Part shown: positions 6,114 to 6,779 of the stretch, piece after piece
Position numbering within the stretch: the stretch's first letter is position 1
How the letters are laid out: every line of letters begins with the position of its first letter
NCBI GenBank assembly: GCA_027306845.1
Contig: DAHUYY010000105.1
Span: 1-6,779 of the forward strand
Source: Vulcanimicrobiota bacterium
GTDB lineage: Bacteria; Vulcanimicrobiota; Vulcanimicrobiia; Vulcanimicrobiales; Vulcanimicrobiaceae
DNA length: 6,779 nucleotides
Direction: 5' to 3'
The notes under the pieces: generated by a model
What the model saw: the letters and a program-made list of their open reading frames with translations, nothing else
What the model was told of the DNA's origin: nothing
Database searches by the model: none
Program-made: the position numbers and the translations under genes

Positions 6114-6779
6114 GTGTCAGTTCGAATTTGGAGCGAGATGCTCGGCCTACGCGGGAGTCTCGAAATCTGCACGATCCGCTCGGAGGCGCTCGCCCCGGGC
6201 GTGCTCGGCGATCCCACAGAGCGCTTCGTCGGTGTCTACCTGCCTCCCGAATACGATCCCTACGGTTCGCAACGTTACGCGACGATCTATTGCCTGCACG
6301 GACATGCTTCGAGTCTAACGCGAGTGCTCTCCGCCGGGCCATGGGAACGCAACCTCCCGCAGCAGGCGGATTCGGCGATGGTCGACGGATCGTTACCGCG
6401 GGCGATTCTTGTCTTCGTCGACGGCTTTACCCGCCTGGGCGGTTCGCAATATGTCGATTCCATCCAAAACGGGAACGTCGCACAGCACGTAGCACTGGAG
6501 ATCGTCGATGAGATCGATCGCCGCTATCGAAGCATCCGCCGCGCGAGCGCGCGTGCGATCGTGGGGAAATCCTCGGGAGGTTTCGGCGCATTTCATCTCG
6601 CGGCGCATTTTCCCGAACGCTTTTCAGCACTCGCCTCGATTGCAGGGGATAGCTATTTCCGCTTGACGATGCCGATGCTCTTTCCCGCGGCGCAACGAGC
6701 GTTCGAACGCTACGGTGGCGATCCGGCTGCGTTTCTTGCAGCGTTCGAGCGCGATGCCTCCCGACGCGATGAAGATTTT
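6114..6779 (+). CDS. Putative alpha/beta-hydrolase esterase (esterase D family), 3' end missing
   Basis: The frame is open from GTG 6114 to the window edge (222 residues), so the gene is truncated by the window and not necessarily broken. FVGVYLPPEYDPYG (38-51), a conserved-looking strand ending IYCLHGH (58-64) and GKSSGGFGAFHLAAHFPERF (151-170) are typical of the putative-esterase/esterase D family. Ser153 in G-K-S-S-G is the expected nucleophile, and LHGH probably borders the oxyanion hole. The catalytic aspartate and histidine would lie near or beyond the right edge and cannot be confirmed. FAALASIAGD-like text at 170-179 (FSALASIAGD) follows the nucleophile helix as usual. There is no signal peptide, so it is probably cytoplasmic. 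It diverges from the exported glycosidase; a role in removing acyl groups from carbohydrate products is possible but unsupported. A strong AGGAG site supports the GTG start. Confidence 0.88.
   Translation, partial: MSVRIWSEMLGLRGSLEICTIRSEALAPGVLGDPTERFVGVYLPPEYDPYGSQRYATIYCLHGHASSLTRVLSAGPWERNLPQQADSAMVDGSLPRAILVFVDGFTRLGGSQYVDSIQNGNVAQHVALEIVDEIDRRYRSIRRASARAIVGKSSGGFGAFHLAAHFPERFSALASIAGDSYFRLTMPMLFPAAQRAFERYGGDPAAFLAAFERDASRRDEDF

Overview
The window is a GC-rich bacterial chromosome segment, about 60% G+C by eye, with G/C-ending codons, GTG as well as ATG starts, and tightly packed genes. It holds six protein genes, two of them cut by the window edges, and one tRNA gene. I see no insertion sequence, CRISPR array, phage gene or rRNA. 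The lineage cannot be fixed from the sequence. The mix of a class II EPSP synthase, an OxyR-type regulator and a secreted GH35-type glycosidase would suit a soil or rock-surface bacterium from a poorly cultured phylum such as Eremiobacterota, but that is a guess.

Left part (1-2544), all on the minus strand and read leftwards: aroA (EPSP synthase, shikimate pathway) overlaps the start of a protein with a class I SAM-methyltransferase-like domain and a long proline-rich tail. A new reading frame begins 3 bases after that protein's stop and leaves the window at base 1. The spacing suggests one operon with translational coupling.

Middle (2545-3687): a short divergent intergenic region separates aroA from a plus-strand LysR-type regulator. 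It is recognisable as OxyR because both redox cysteines lie in the diagnostic GHCLRDQALALC segment, here Cys223 and Cys232. The 3' end of oxyR runs into a minus-strand tRNA-Leu(CAA) gene. Its last 32 bases, including the stop codon, are antisense to the 3' half of that tRNA.

Right part (3604-6779): a large exported glycoside hydrolase resembling family GH35 beta-galactosidases is encoded on the minus strand, with its stop 32 bases upstream of the tRNA. Its usual acid/base glutamate position carries aspartate. A GTG-started alpha/beta-hydrolase of the putative-esterase (esterase D) type diverges from it across 51 bases and runs off the right edge. The hydrolase and esterase may act on carbohydrate substrates, but only their adjacency supports linking them.

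No wholly new system is evident. The points most worth checking are the catalytic-site change in the GH35-like enzyme, the oxyR/tRNA antisense overlap, the methyltransferase with a repeated proline-rich tail, and the oxyR start and promoter region facing aroA.
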